Shown here: piece by piece, positions 1 to 8,727 of the stretch | Position numbering within the stretch: the first letter of the stretch is position 1 | How the letters are laid out: each line of letters opens with the position of its first letter | Source: Pseudomonadota bacterium | GTDB taxonomy: Bacteria > Pseudomonadota > Gammaproteobacteria > UBA4575 | Length of the DNA stretch: 11,320 nucleotides | NCBI GenBank assembly: GCA_009839635.1 | Contig: VXPJ01000068.1 | Span: 15,615 to 26,934, forward strand | Direction: 5' to 3' | Notes under the pieces: model-generated | Databases searched by the model: none | What the model was told of the DNA's origin: nothing | The model's input: the letters and a program-made list of their open reading frames with translations, nothing else | Program-made: the position numbers and the translations under genes

Positions 1-1
1 G

Positions 2-1357
2 TTTCTGGATGACGAGGAAATTGATGATCTCATGCGGGCCCTTGAAGGCGAACTTGCCTCACGCAGGTACGGGGATGCCGTACGTCTTGAGGTGGCCGAC
101 AATTGTCCGGAAGAACTTGTAGTTTATCTTCTGCAGCAGTTTTCATTAACTGCAGTTGACCTGTACCGTGTGAACGGACCGGTAAATCTGAACCGGCTCA
201 GCCAGGCCTACGATCTGGTCGAGCGTTCGGACCTGAAGTACCCGCCGTTTACTGCTGGCCTGCCGCAGACATTCAGCCACAGCGTCAATCTGTTTACCCA
301 GATCAAGCAGGCAGACATCCTGCTGCATCACCCGTACCAGTCGTTCGCCCCGGTCATTGACTTCGTGCGCCAGGCAGCGGAGGACCCCAAGGTACTGGCC
401 ATCAAGCAGACGCTGTACCGGACAGGACCGGATTCACCCATTGTCGACAACCTGGTCAAGGCCGCTCGTGCCGGCAAGGAAGTCACGGTCGTCATCGAAC
501 TCATGGCACGATTTGATGAAGCCGCCAATATCTCCCTCGCAAACCGTTTGCAAAAGGCCGGGGCTCATGTCGTGTATGGAATTGTGGGCAAGAAAACCCA
601 TGGCAAGATGATCCTGATTGTACGTCGTGAAGAAGACGGCCTGAGGCGCTACGCCCATTTTGGCACAGGAAACTACCACGAGAAGACCACGCGTTTATAC
701 ACGGACTACGGGATGTTCACCTGTGATACGCGGCTGACCGCCGATACCCACGAGATTTTTCTTGAGCTCACCAGTTTCACCAAGGTTCCCAGCCTGAACA
801 CTGTCCTGCAAGCCCCGTTTACCCTGTACAACAGCCTGGTTGAGCTGATCGACAACGAAATTGAACATGCCAAACAGGGCCAGCCCGCCCGGATCATTGC
901 AAAATTCAACTCGCTGGTTGAACCGCAAGTCATTCAGGCCCTGTATCGTGCTTCATGCGCCGGGGTGAAAATCCAGCTGATCGTACGGGGCACTTGCTGC
1001 TTGCGACCGGGCTTGCCGGGCATATCCGAGAATATCGAGGTCCGCTCTATTGTCGGACGCTTTCTGGAGCATACACGCGCCTGCTATTTCCTGAACAATG
1101 GAGACCCCAAGGTGTTTTGTTCAAGTGCCGACTGGATGGACCGGAACTTTTTCCGCCGCGTGGAGGTTTGCTGGCCGATACGCGATCCAGCCTTGCGGGA
1201 CCGCATTGCCGATGAACTTGAGGTCTACCTGAAAGACGGCCAGCAAGCGTGGATCCTGCAGTCAGACGGCAACTACATACCGCTTCAGGGTCACGAGCCG
1301 GATGCCTACAGTGCTCAACAATCGCTGCTCAATCGGTTGGCGCGAGCCAGCTACTAG
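2..1357 (+). CDS. ppk1: Polyphosphate kinase 1, C-terminal part (5' end outside window)
   Basis: Reversibly transfers the terminal phosphate of ATP onto inorganic polyphosphate. The reading frame is open from base 2 with no stop, so the true start lies upstream; the ATG at 32 is internal (the frame before it reads FLDDEEIDDL). About 452 residues remain of a family usually near 690. The two conserved PPK1 histidines are visible. One is in KTHGKM (codon 599-601, matching the E. coli autophosphorylated His435) and the other in YAHFGTGNYHEKT (codon 656-658, matching His454). The family segment IELMARFDEAANI precedes them, and a second phospholipase-D-like half with LIVRGTCCLRPG and VGRFLEHTRACYF follows. 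The C-terminus looks complete at the TAG stop. The gene runs into ppx tail to tail, overlapping by four bases. Identification is secure; only the N-terminal domains are unseen. Confidence 0.97.
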   Translation, partial: FLDDEEIDDLMRALEGELASRRYGDAVRLEVADNCPEELVVYLLQQFSLTAVDLYRVNGPVNLNRLSQAYDLVERSDLKYPPFTAGLPQTFSHSVNLFTQIKQADILLHHPYQSFAPVIDFVRQAAEDPKVLAIKQTLYRTGPDSPIVDNLVKAARAGKEVTVVIELMARFDEAANISLANRLQKAGAHVVYGIVGKKTHGKMILIVRREEDGLRRYAHFGTGNYHEKTTRLYTDYGMFTCDTRLTADTHEIFLELTSFTKVPSLNTVLQAPFTLYNSLVELIDNEIEHAKQGQPARIIAKFNSLVEPQVIQALYRASCAGVKIQLIVRGTCCLRPGLPGISENIEVRSIVGRFLEHTRACYFLNNGDPKVFCSSADWMDRNFFRRVEVCWPIRDPALRDRIADELEVYLKDGQQAWILQSDGNYIPLQGHEPDAYSAQQSLLNRLARASY

Positions 1358-2898
1358 CAGTCGACCCCCCCAATTCTCATATTGACGCCCAAAACTTCCA
1401 GGAAGCTTTCTTCCTGCATGAGTTCTGCAACCGTCAAGGGGTGCTTTTGCAGCCACTTTTGGGCGAGTACGATTTCCGCACAGCCAGCGCTCTTTCGCAC
1501 TTTCACGGGCGGCAACTTTTTTGGTACCCGGTCGCGGTTGATCAGCGCGGCCAGTCGCAGGATGACAATCATGTACATGGCCTGATTCTGCCAGCGGGCC
1601 GGCAACTGATCGACCAGTTCCATGCTGATCTTACGCCGGTGATTGCCTACCAGACAGGCAAGCAACCGCTGTTCGTTCCATGAGAACCCGGGCAAGTCTC
1701 CATTACTGAGTATGTACGCACCATGCCGATGGTAACGTGAATGGGAGATGTCCAGGCCGATCTCGTGCAAATCCGCAGCCCATATCAAAAACGGGTAGGC
1801 CAAGTCTTTGTCAATTTTGAGGACATTGGATACTTTTTCCAGTAGCCGCAATGCCGTGGTCTTGATTCTCGCTGAATGCTCGGAGTCCACATGGTAGCGA
1901 CGCATCAGGGAAAGCACAGTTCTATCCCGTGTGTCATGGTGGTGGATCCGGCCTTCCAAGTCGTACAGCAAGCCTTCACGGAGACCGCCTTCCGAGGCTG
2001 TCATTTCTTCTATTTCGAGTTCGGAAAAAATTGCCTTCAGCACAACCAGCCCGCCGGCAAACACCGGTTTGCGTTCCCTGGCCAGCGAATCGAACTGGAC
2101 ATGCTCCATACTCTTCGCTGCTTGTAGCTCGGTGATCAGCCCTCCAATGCCTCGGTACGTGATGCCACGATCACTTAGTTCGCACTCGCGCATTAACTGG
2201 TCAATCGTCCGGATCGTACCTGCCGTCCCTACCGCGTAATCCCAGCCGAGGTTTTTCACGGAAGCAATAATCGGCCGTAGCTGCAACTTGGCCTCTACCA
2301 GGGCTTTCTTGAATCTCTTCTTGTCCAGGCTGCCCTGCTCGAAAAACTTCTGGCTCATGCCAACACAGCCCATCTGGACGCTTTCCATCAGGATGGGTCG
2401 ACTTTTCTCTCCAATGATGATTTCGGTACTGCCGCCGCCGATATCGATGACCAGCCACTTCCCTGGTGGCCCAGTGACGGAATGAATCGTACCGTGGTAG
2501 ATCAGGCGCGCCTCTTCGACACCCGATATGACCTGGATCGGATGGCCCAGGGCCTCTTCTGCACGTTGTATGAATTCACTGCTGTTCTTGGCGCGACGAA
2601 AGGTGTTGGTCCCCACAACACGCACTGAATCGGCATGCATCTCCTGCATCCGCTGCCCGAACCGCTGCAAGCATTCGATGGCCCGGACTTGCGCATCCTC
2701 GGAAATCTTGCCCGAGGCATTGAGACCGGCCCCGAGACGCACCATCTCCCGAATACGGTCGATGACCTTCAATTGGCCGTGCTCGTCGCGCGCGACCACC
2801 ATGTGGAAACTGTTTGAGCCCAAGTCCACCGCAGCAATGACAGAGGAAACTTCCAGCGGTGGGTCGTCGGGATGCCGGACCGGAGAAAGAGCTTCCAT
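1354..2898 (-). CDS. ppx: Exopolyphosphatase (Ppx/GppA family)
   Basis: Degrades polyphosphate processively from its ends, opposing the neighbouring kinase; cytosolic. It is 514 residues long, against 513 for E. coli Ppx. The actin-like ATPase fold is clear: AAVDLGSNSFHMV at about residues 22-34 (phosphate 1), SGVEEARLIYHG at 125-136 with the family glutamate, DIGGGSTE at 152-159 (phosphate 2), and GTAGTIRTID at 224-233. The C-terminal HD-like domain shows WAADLHEIGLDISHSRYHRHGAYIL. GppA (pppGpp phosphatase) is the alternative, but the E. coli Ppx-like N-terminus, the full-length C-terminal domain and adjacency to ppk1 favour Ppx. The ATG at 2896-2898 gives an N-terminal extension similar to that of E. 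coli Ppx, but no strong Shine-Dalgarno precedes it, so the exact start is less sure than the gene. Confidence 0.95.
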   Translation of the reverse strand: MEALSPVRHPDDPPLEVSSVIAAVDLGSNSFHMVVARDEHGQLKVIDRIREMVRLGAGLNASGKISEDAQVRAIECLQRFGQRMQEMHADSVRVVGTNTFRRAKNSSEFIQRAEEALGHPIQVISGVEEARLIYHGTIHSVTGPPGKWLVIDIGGGSTEIIIGEKSRPILMESVQMGCVGMSQKFFEQGSLDKKRFKKALVEAKLQLRPIIASVKNLGWDYAVGTAGTIRTIDQLMRECELSDRGITYRGIGGLITELQAAKSMEHVQFDSLARERKPVFAGGLVVLKAIFSELEIEEMTASEGGLREGLLYDLEGRIHHHDTRDRTVLSLMRRYHVDSEHSARIKTTALRLLEKVSNVLKIDKDLAYPFLIWAADLHEIGLDISHSRYHRHGAYILSNGDLPGFSWNEQRLLACLVGNHRRKISMELVDQLPARWQNQAMYMIVILRLAALINRDRVPKKLPPVKVRKSAGCAEIVLAQKWLQKHPLTVAELMQEESFLEVLGVNMRIGGVDC

Positions 2899-3447
2899 AG
2901 ACGCCGACTAGCGTACCAAATGAACCTCTTGGACCCAACAAGTTTTTGCTGCAGTTGGGTGTTAACAAGTGACATGAGCAGGCATCCCCGTGATGGCCTA
3001 AGGGTCATTGCGAACTCCCCCGCAAAACTGGTTTCCTAGTGGGTCTACGTACCTGCCGAGGCAAGCGTTGCGGGCCTGGATCAGGCTATTCCAACCCTGC
3101 GCTGGTATCTTGCCGGGTGCAGGTTTCCTGGAGCTGCCAATACCGAAGCAAAGAACATAAGCCTGGCAGCCCGTGCAGGCCGGGTAGTGTCGTGATCCCG
3201 CACTGAGCCCGTGCCCGTTTTTAACTGCCGGTATCAAGCAAAGCCTATGGTCGTCGCCGCGATAATTTTATATGATAGCCGCCCTCGCATTAGAACCGAT
3301 GGAAATACGATAACGTCCGCAGCCTGCTTTCCCCCAGCAAAACTGCAAGCAACGAGCCGCTTGCTATGAATCCAAGTCGGGCCCTGCCGGGCCCAGATGT
3401 GGGCTGAAAGCTTAACCTGACTCAAGTCATTCAAGGAAATACTCAAG
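2899..3447. other. 549-base gap between ppx and pntA, no convincing gene
   Basis: The divergent promoters of ppx and pntA must lie in this gap. A 79-codon open frame on the - strand (2998-3237) has no recognisable domain and is not called. The GC-rich part has many short inverted repeats: GCCTG/CAGGC with a 3-base loop at 3074-3086, GGTAT/ATACC at 3104-3144, GCTGCC/GGCAGC at 3133-3170, and GCCTG/CAGGC at 3161-3180. It ends in a T run at 3218-3222. A -10-like TATGAT at 3271-3276 has no good -35 partner (TGGTCG at 3248-3253). The pattern would suit a structured small RNA on the + strand, but no known family motif (RNase P, tmRNA, 4.5S) was recognised. Confidence 0.5.
3200..3222 (+). terminator. 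Weak terminator-like hairpin with T5 run
   Basis: GCAC (3200-3203) can pair with GTGC (3211-3214) across a 7-base loop, followed by CCG and five T residues (3218-3222). The stem has only four base pairs, so this is a weak candidate. It matters only because it closes the structured, gene-free stretch before pntA. Confidence 0.25.
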
Positions 3448-5013
3448 ATGAAGATTGGTGTCCCAAATGAAATACACAAAGACGAGCACCGTGTAGCGCT
3501 GACCCCGGAAACGGCTGGCCGCCTACAAAAGCTCGGGTATGAATGTGCCATCGAAGCGGGTGCAGGCGCACGCGCAAAATTCACCGATGACATGTATCGG
3601 GATGCCGGGGTCGCCATCGTCTCGGACACCCAGGAGCTGTGGGCCGGGTCCGATATCGTACTCAAGGTGCGTGCCCCGGAACAGCATGCGGGCCTTGGCG
3701 TTCATGAGACTGAATTACTGCGTGAGGGCGGAACACTGGTCAGCTTTATCTGGCCTGCACAGAATGAAGCCCTGATGGAACAACTGAAGGCGCGGAAGGC
3801 AACTATCCTAGCCATGGACTCCGTGCCCAGAATCTCCAGAGCCCAGAAGCTCGATGCCCTGTCTTCCATGGCCAATATCGCAGGCTACCGTGCCGTCATC
3901 GAGGCGTCGAATCATTTCGGACGATTTTTTACCGGGCAGATCACTGCAGCGGGCAAGGTGCCACCGGCCAAGGTCATGGTCATTGGTGCAGGTGTTGCAG
4001 GTCTTGCAGCTGTCGGCACGGCAAACGGACTTGGTGCAATCGTGCGGGCATTTGATACACGCCCGGAGGTCAAGCAGCAGGTTGAAAGTATGGGTGCACA
4101 GTTTCTCGAGCTTGATTTTGAAGAGGAAGAAAGCGGTGGCACCGCAGGTGGTTATGCCAAAGTTATGAGCAAGGAGTTCATCGAGGCCGAGATGGCCCTG
4201 TTTCGGGAGCAGGCGAAAGAAGTCGACATCATCATCACGACGGCGCTGATCCCGGGCAAACCGGCACCAAAACTGATCCTTGAAGACATGGTCGAGATGA
4301 TGAAGGAAGGGAGCGTCGTGGTTGATCTCGCGGCCGAACAGGGGGGTAACTGTGAACTGACCAGCCCGGGTGAGGTTGTAATCAGGCATGGCGTGACGCT
4401 GATCGGCTACATGGATTTGCCAAGCCGGCTGCCGACCCAGTCCAGCCAACTGTACGGCTCCAACCTGTGCCATCTGCTCAGTGACATGACACCCGAAAAA
4501 GACGGCAACCTCGTCGTGGACATGGAAGATGATGTCATTCGCGGGACTACGGTGATCCACGAGGGAGAGATCACCTGGCCGCCACCGCCCATCTCGGTTT
4601 CTGCTGCTCCGGCACAAGCGGCGGCGGCACCGGCTCCTGTTGCTGAAGAGCCGGTCAGGAAAAAAAGCGGGATCAAGTTTGCCATTACCCTGCTTGTCGC
4701 AGCACTCGCACTATGGGGTCTGGGCAATTCTGCTCCTTCGGAATTTATGCAACATTTCACCGTGTTCGTGCTGTCCTGCTTCATCGGATACTGGGTGGTC
4801 TGGAACGTCACCCCTGCACTGCATACACCATTGATGAGTGTTACGAATGCGATCAGCAGCGTGATCATCATTGGCGCACTGCTACAGATTGGAAGCAGCA
4901 GTGGCGTGATCGTAGTTCTGGCTACAATCTCCGTGCTGATTGCCTCGATCAACATCGGTGGTGGATTTTTCGTTACGCAGCGCATGCTGCAGATGTTTCG
5001 TAAAGAAGAATAA
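3448..5013 (+). CDS. pntA: NAD(P) transhydrogenase subunit alpha
   Basis: The alpha subunit of the membrane-bound, proton-translocating transhydrogenase couples hydride transfer between NADH and NADP+ to proton flow across the inner membrane. It has 521 residues, against 510 in E. coli. Domain I (about residues 1-380, cytoplasmic, NAD(H)-binding) carries SFIWPAQN at 99-106, SVPRISRAQ at 125-133, the Rossmann motif GAGVAGLAA at 180-188, the following FDTRPEV, and TTALIPGKPAPKLI at 264-277. An Ala/Pro-rich linker near 395-425 leads to the C-terminal membrane helices, including HFTVFVLSCFIGYWVVWNV and HTPLMSVTNAIS, which are typical of the fused proteobacterial alpha chain. The start is supported by AAGGAA at 3433-3438, nine bases before the ATG. 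pntB follows after 14 bases, so the two are one operon. Confidence 0.98.
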   Translation: MKIGVPNEIHKDEHRVALTPETAGRLQKLGYECAIEAGAGARAKFTDDMYRDAGVAIVSDTQELWAGSDIVLKVRAPEQHAGLGVHETELLREGGTLVSFIWPAQNEALMEQLKARKATILAMDSVPRISRAQKLDALSSMANIAGYRAVIEASNHFGRFFTGQITAAGKVPPAKVMVIGAGVAGLAAVGTANGLGAIVRAFDTRPEVKQQVESMGAQFLELDFEEEESGGTAGGYAKVMSKEFIEAEMALFREQAKEVDIIITTALIPGKPAPKLILEDMVEMMKEGSVVVDLAAEQGGNCELTSPGEVVIRHGVTLIGYMDLPSRLPTQSSQLYGSNLCHLLSDMTPEKDGNLVVDMEDDVIRGTTVIHEGEITWPPPPISVSAAPAQAAAAPAPVAEEPVRKKSGIKFAITLLVAALALWGLGNSAPSEFMQHFTVFVLSCFIGYWVVWNVTPALHTPLMSVTNAISSVIIIGALLQIGSSSGVIVVLATISVLIASINIGGGFFVTQRMLQMFRKEE

Positions 5014-5027
5014 GGGAGAGCAATTTC

Positions 5028-6416
5028 ATGAACCCACAACTTTTGACAGCCTCGTACCTCGCTGCGGGTGCTCTCTTTATTCTGAGTCTGAACGGCCTGA
5101 GCCACCAGGAGTCTGCACGGCGCGGCAATCTCTGCGGCATGCTCGGCATGGCAATTGCAGTGATAGCAACCATAATGAGCGGGCAGGTCGGCGGCTTCGA
5201 AAAACTTCTTCCGGCCATGATTATCGGCGGGCTGATCGGCGCATTCATTGCCTCACGTGTGGAGATGACACAAATGCCAGAACTGGTCGCCATCCTGCAC
5301 AGCTTTGTGGGACTGGCCGCCGTACTGGTCGGTGTTTCCAGCTACCTGGATCCCAACGCACATTTTCAGGGCGCCGAAAAGATCATCCATGAGGTGGAGG
5401 TCTTCTTGGGTGTCTTCATTGGTGCGATCACCTTCACTGGATCGGTCATCGCCTTCGGAAAGCTGAAAGGGAGCATCAGTGGCAAACCCCTGATGCTGCC
5501 GGGACGGCACTGGATGAATCTGGTGGCCTTGCTGGCCTGCATCTATTTTGGGTATGTATTCCTGGGATCAGACTCCCATGCGGCAGGCCTTGTTCCTCTG
5601 CTGATCATGACGTTCATTGCATTTGTCATTGGCGTACACCTGATCATGGCCATTGGCGGCGCTGACATGCCGGTGGTCGTCTCGATGCTGAACAGCTACT
5701 CGGGATGGGCGGCGGCGGCTACCGGCTTCATGCTGGGCAATACCGCCCTGATCATCGTCGGCTCCCTGGTCGGCTCCAGTGGTGCAATCCTGAGCTACAT
5801 CATGTGCCGTGCGATGAACCGAAAATTCCTGAGTGTAATCCTTGGGGGCTTTGGCACTTCTTCGGGAACCGCTGTCGACACAGAAGAAGGCGAGGTCACC
5901 CCAACAAGCGCTGAGGAAGTCGCATCCCTGCTGAAAGATGCCAGTAATGTGATCTTCGTGCCGGGGTACGGAATGGCCGTAGCGCAGGCGCAGAACACGG
6001 TCAGCGAGATCACCAAATATCTGAGAGCCAAGGGCGTGAATGTACGGTTTGGAATACATCCTGTTGCTGGGCGCTTGCCAGGTCACATGAACGTGCTGCT
6101 TGCAGAGGCCAAGGTTCCGTACGACATCGTGCTGGAGATGGATGAACTCAACGAAGACTTTCCTGAAACCGACGTGTCCCTGGTGATCGGGGCGAACGAC
6201 ATTGTCAATCCCAGCGCACAAACGGACCCGAACAGCCCGATTGCAGGAATGCCGGTGCTTGAGGTGTGGAAGGCGAAAACCTGTGTGGTTCTCAAGCGAA
6301 GCATGGCTTCAGGATACGCCGGGGTGGATAACCCGCTGTTTTTCCATGACAACACAGAGATGTTGTTTGGGGATGCCAGGGAAAGCATGGATGCAGTCTT
6401 CCAGCACCTTGGCTAG
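5028..6416 (+). CDS. pntB: NAD(P) transhydrogenase subunit beta
   Basis: The beta subunit of the same transhydrogenase provides most of the membrane proton channel and the NADP(H)-binding domain III. At 462 residues it has exactly the E. coli length. The residues known to matter for proton transfer in E. coli are conserved at the same numbers: His91 (in AILHSFVG), Asp213 (in GGADMPVV) and Asn222 (in SMLNSYSGWAAAATG). Domain III shows VPGYGMAVAQAQ at 311-322, FGIHPVAGRLPGHMNVLLAE at 341-360, GANDIVNP at 388-395 and KRSMASGY at 423-430. Multiple hydrophobic helices occupy roughly residues 1-260. GGGAG at 5014-5018 provides the ribosome binding site. It is the last gene of the operon before a convergent block. 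Confidence 0.98.
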   Translation: MNPQLLTASYLAAGALFILSLNGLSHQESARRGNLCGMLGMAIAVIATIMSGQVGGFEKLLPAMIIGGLIGAFIASRVEMTQMPELVAILHSFVGLAAVLVGVSSYLDPNAHFQGAEKIIHEVEVFLGVFIGAITFTGSVIAFGKLKGSISGKPLMLPGRHWMNLVALLACIYFGYVFLGSDSHAAGLVPLLIMTFIAFVIGVHLIMAIGGADMPVVVSMLNSYSGWAAAATGFMLGNTALIIVGSLVGSSGAILSYIMCRAMNRKFLSVILGGFGTSSGTAVDTEEGEVTPTSAEEVASLLKDASNVIFVPGYGMAVAQAQNTVSEITKYLRAKGVNVRFGIHPVAGRLPGHMNVLLAEAKVPYDIVLEMDELNEDFPETDVSLVIGANDIVNPSAQTDPNSPIAGMPVLEVWKAKTCVVLKRSMASGYAGVDNPLFFHDNTEMLFGDARESMDAVFQHLG

Positions 6417-6503
6417 CGCCTGTTGCTTTCTTTGCCGGGCGGCCCAGGCGACCTGCAGCTAAAGGAATCGACACCAGCAGCACCGATCAGATTCCCGTGC
6501 TAC

Positions 6504-6532
6504 GGCACTAGGCCAGAAAGGTCATTAGTGCC
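6504..6532. terminator. Hairpin between convergent pntB and the adaptor gene
   Basis: GGCACTA (6504-6510) pairs perfectly with TAGTGCC (6526-6532). Inside it, GGCC (6511-6514) can pair with GGTC (6520-6523) with one G-U, leaving loop AGAAA and a two-base bulge. It lies in the 157-base gap between two converging genes, the expected place for a bidirectional terminator. There is no T run on either side, so it is not a textbook intrinsic terminator. Nothing else was seen in the gap. Confidence 0.45.
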
Positions 6533-6573
6533 CTAGCTCTTGCAGCAAGGCGCCGGGAATCGTTTAGCAACTA

Positions 6574-7326
6574 TCACCACGTGATGTGCACACGCTGACC
6601 AACGGTTGCTGCGGGGAGATCTTCAATGAGGATGGTGATTTCTACCAAACCTGACCTGGCATCGTAATCAATCACTTTGACTTTTCCAGAATGGGCCTTG
6701 CCAGCAATGCTGGTGTTTATGCCACTGCCAATATCCAGCCCTACGACTTGTTCTGGGTTCAGCGATATGACGGCCACCAATTGGCCGCCAGCCACGCTAA
6801 CCAAAGGGGTGGCCTGCAAGCGGTTGATGACCGTTTGTCCAATCACCACATGATTTTTCAGAACGATGAGATCAAAGGGTGCTTTCAGTTCAGTGTACTC
6901 AAGATCCAGTTCTGCCTGATCAACGTCGGCCCTGGCCTCCAGATAACGTGCATCTTTTTCGGCGAAATCAATTTTCGCCTGATCCAGCTCCACTTGAGAC
7001 AGGACCGTCCGCTCATACAAATCCTCAGCACGTTGCAACTCATTCCTGGCCTCATCACGACCAGGGACAAACTGCGCCATGCGAAACTTTGCAGATTGCA
7101 ACCGATACTGAAAAGGCCGTTTGTCCAGTGATAGCAGGACAGTACCTTTTACAACTCTCTGTCCCGGGACGACGTTCATTGATTCAATCACCCCGGAAAC
7201 CGGTAAGGACAATGCAGCTTTTTGCTCCCACTGCAACACGCCATCCGCTTCACCAGCTGCATGCGCCATCGATGCCATAGCCATCAGGGCCAGCGGCAGC
7301 AAACAGGTCGCCACTTTATTGCACAT
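6574..7326 (-). CDS. Short HlyD/RND-type periplasmic adaptor (membrane fusion protein)
   Basis: A periplasmic adaptor that would link an inner-membrane transporter to the TolC-type channel encoded just upstream. It has 250 residues, shorter than the usual 350-400. A signal peptide is visible at 1-23 (ending SMAHA before AGEAD), with no lipobox cysteine. The first lipoyl half is around residues 42-68 (SGVIESMNVVPGQRVVKGTV). A helical hairpin rich in charged heptads follows (about 70-140), then the second lipoyl half (LEYTELKAPFDLIVLKNHVV) and a beta-barrel segment (TPLVSVAGGQLVAVISLNPE). The ATG lies inside the end of the channel gene, an 11-base overlap that implies translational coupling, with GAGAG just upstream. 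The far C-terminal membrane-proximal domain appears reduced. No pump gene lies in the window, so the substrate is unknown. Confidence 0.85.
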   Translation of the reverse strand: MCNKVATCLLPLALMAMASMAHAAGEADGVLQWEQKAALSLPVSGVIESMNVVPGQRVVKGTVLLSLDKRPFQYRLQSAKFRMAQFVPGRDEARNELQRAEDLYERTVLSQVELDQAKIDFAEKDARYLEARADVDQAELDLEYTELKAPFDLIVLKNHVVIGQTVINRLQATPLVSVAGGQLVAVISLNPEQVVGLDIGSGINTSIAGKAHSGKVKVIDYDARSGLVEITILIEDLPAATVGQRVHITW

Positions 7327-8683
7327 CTTCTCTCGCTTGTTGGCCAGCCTGTGGCTGGATGTCTATCTTTTCAGTGACCGCACTCCAGTTCATTGAATTT
7401 TCTTCACCGATCAGGTGGTTCAGCTGCGCCAGCAGAAGGGTCATTTGAAAGGTTTGCCTGACATCACGTAATTGGGATTCGGATATCTGGATCATTGCAT
7501 CTCCAAGGTCCGTCTCCACTTCCAGTTCGTATAGCGCCCTGGAACGATCCATGTACAGTTCACGATAGCTGGAAAATACATCGCTTGCACGCCGCTGTGC
7601 TTCAAGCAGGACAAACTCTTCCACCATATCCCAGATCTTCTGGCGTATATCCAGCTCAAGTTGCCGACGTTGATAAAGAATTTGGTTCACCTTGAGCTGT
7701 GCTTTGCTGGTTGCAACATCGCTCTGACCACCGCTGAAGAGTGGCCAGGTCATTTGCAGTCCGGCACGCCACTTGTCATGGCTGCCCAAATCCCTCGAAT
7801 ATTCACTGCGCTCGACCACAGCAGAAACATCGGGGCGGTAAGGCGCGCGCGCAGCTTCTACTTCTGCCCTTGCCGAAAGCAATTCAGAGTCAAGGGCGGC
7901 CAGTTGCCGATTATTTTTCAGGGCTTTTTCGGCCAGTATGCCGAACTCCAGCAGTGTACGACTATGGACATCAAGCTCGGGCAGGGTTAACGCCGAGGGC
8001 TGCTGTCCAGGCCGGTTGAGCGCCAATACCAGGGCCTGTCGCGTGCTGCTCGCCCGTCCCCTGCTTTCAACCATGCGCAGCCGCGCTTGCTGGTATTCGT
8101 TTTCCAGGGCCAGCAATTCCACATCGGAAATCTTGCCAAGCTCATGCCCGTCCTGTCCGTCTTCAAAACGTACGAACCTGACAGCCATGTCTTCGTTGTC
8201 GCGGGCGGCTTCAAGGTCGGCGAGTATGACGTCAAAAAACTTCTGCATCACCGTGATGGTGTACAGGCTGCGGTTTTCCGCAATCCGCAGTTTGGCTGCT
8301 TTTCGACCCTGCTCGGCTGATTCGGCCAGTGAACCGCTGTACCCGCCATCATACAACGGCTTGCTCACTACCAGACGCAGGCCATGATCGTCATGGTCCC
8401 CGACATCAAAGCGTGAACTCCCCGCCTCATACCAATGCACCCTGCCGACCAGATCGACACTCAGGCTGTTATGCTCGCGCGCCTCGTTCGCGGTGTTTTT
8501 AGCCCGCTCCAGCAACAGCTTGTCCTGCAGCAGCACGGGATGCTGCTCGTCGATAAGTGATATGGCCTGTTGCAGGCTCAGGGGATCCGGAACAGGCTGG
8601 GTGTCTGCCGCATGCAAGGGCCCGGCCGCCAGAACTGCATAGGTCAGCGTCATGGACAATACGCAGCTTCTGCATCGATACAT
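7316..8683 (-). CDS. TolC-family outer-membrane channel protein
   Basis: An outer-membrane efflux or type I secretion channel of the OEP/TolC family, 455 residues. An N-terminal signal peptide (hydrophobic stretch ending GPLHA before ADTQ, about residue 25) is followed by SLQQAISLIDEQHPVLLQ, the usual opening of the family. The body is long alpha-helical coiled coil in two repeats, with characteristic stretches such as LRLVVSKPLYDGGYSGS (about 105-121) and, in the second half, AGLQMTWPLFSGGQSDVATS. These paired beta-strand segments with a Gly-Gly turn are what TolC proteins show. GGGGGA at 8690-8695 on the - strand lies six bases before the ATG and decides this start over the internal Met 11. 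It is followed by the overlapping adaptor gene and preceded by the thioredoxin gene after 44 bases, so the three are probably co-transcribed. Confidence 0.93.
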   Translation of the reverse strand: MYRCRSCVLSMTLTYAVLAAGPLHAADTQPVPDPLSLQQAISLIDEQHPVLLQDKLLLERAKNTANEAREHNSLSVDLVGRVHWYEAGSSRFDVGDHDDHGLRLVVSKPLYDGGYSGSLAESAEQGRKAAKLRIAENRSLYTITVMQKFFDVILADLEAARDNEDMAVRFVRFEDGQDGHELGKISDVELLALENEYQQARLRMVESRGRASSTRQALVLALNRPGQQPSALTLPELDVHSRTLLEFGILAEKALKNNRQLAALDSELLSARAEVEAARAPYRPDVSAVVERSEYSRDLGSHDKWRAGLQMTWPLFSGGQSDVATSKAQLKVNQILYQRRQLELDIRQKIWDMVEEFVLLEAQRRASDVFSSYRELYMDRSRALYELEVETDLGDAMIQISESQLRDVRQTFQMTLLLAQLNHLIGEENSMNWSAVTEKIDIQPQAGQQAREDVQ

Positions 8684-8727
8684 GCACCATCCCCCAATGA
8701 ATGTATGACAAGGCTGGTGAGAGTCTG

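Noticed and set aside
2998..3237. 79-codon open frame on the - strand in the ppx-pntA gap
   Set aside because: No domain and no clear ribosome binding site; kept only as a possible remnant in the gap description.
3808..4617. 269-codon open frame antisense to pntA
   Set aside because: It lies wholly within a certain gene and has no recognisable domain; a shadow of GC-rich coding sequence.
5568..6221. 217-codon open frame antisense to pntB
   Set aside because: Same reason; pntB matches E. coli in length and key residues throughout.
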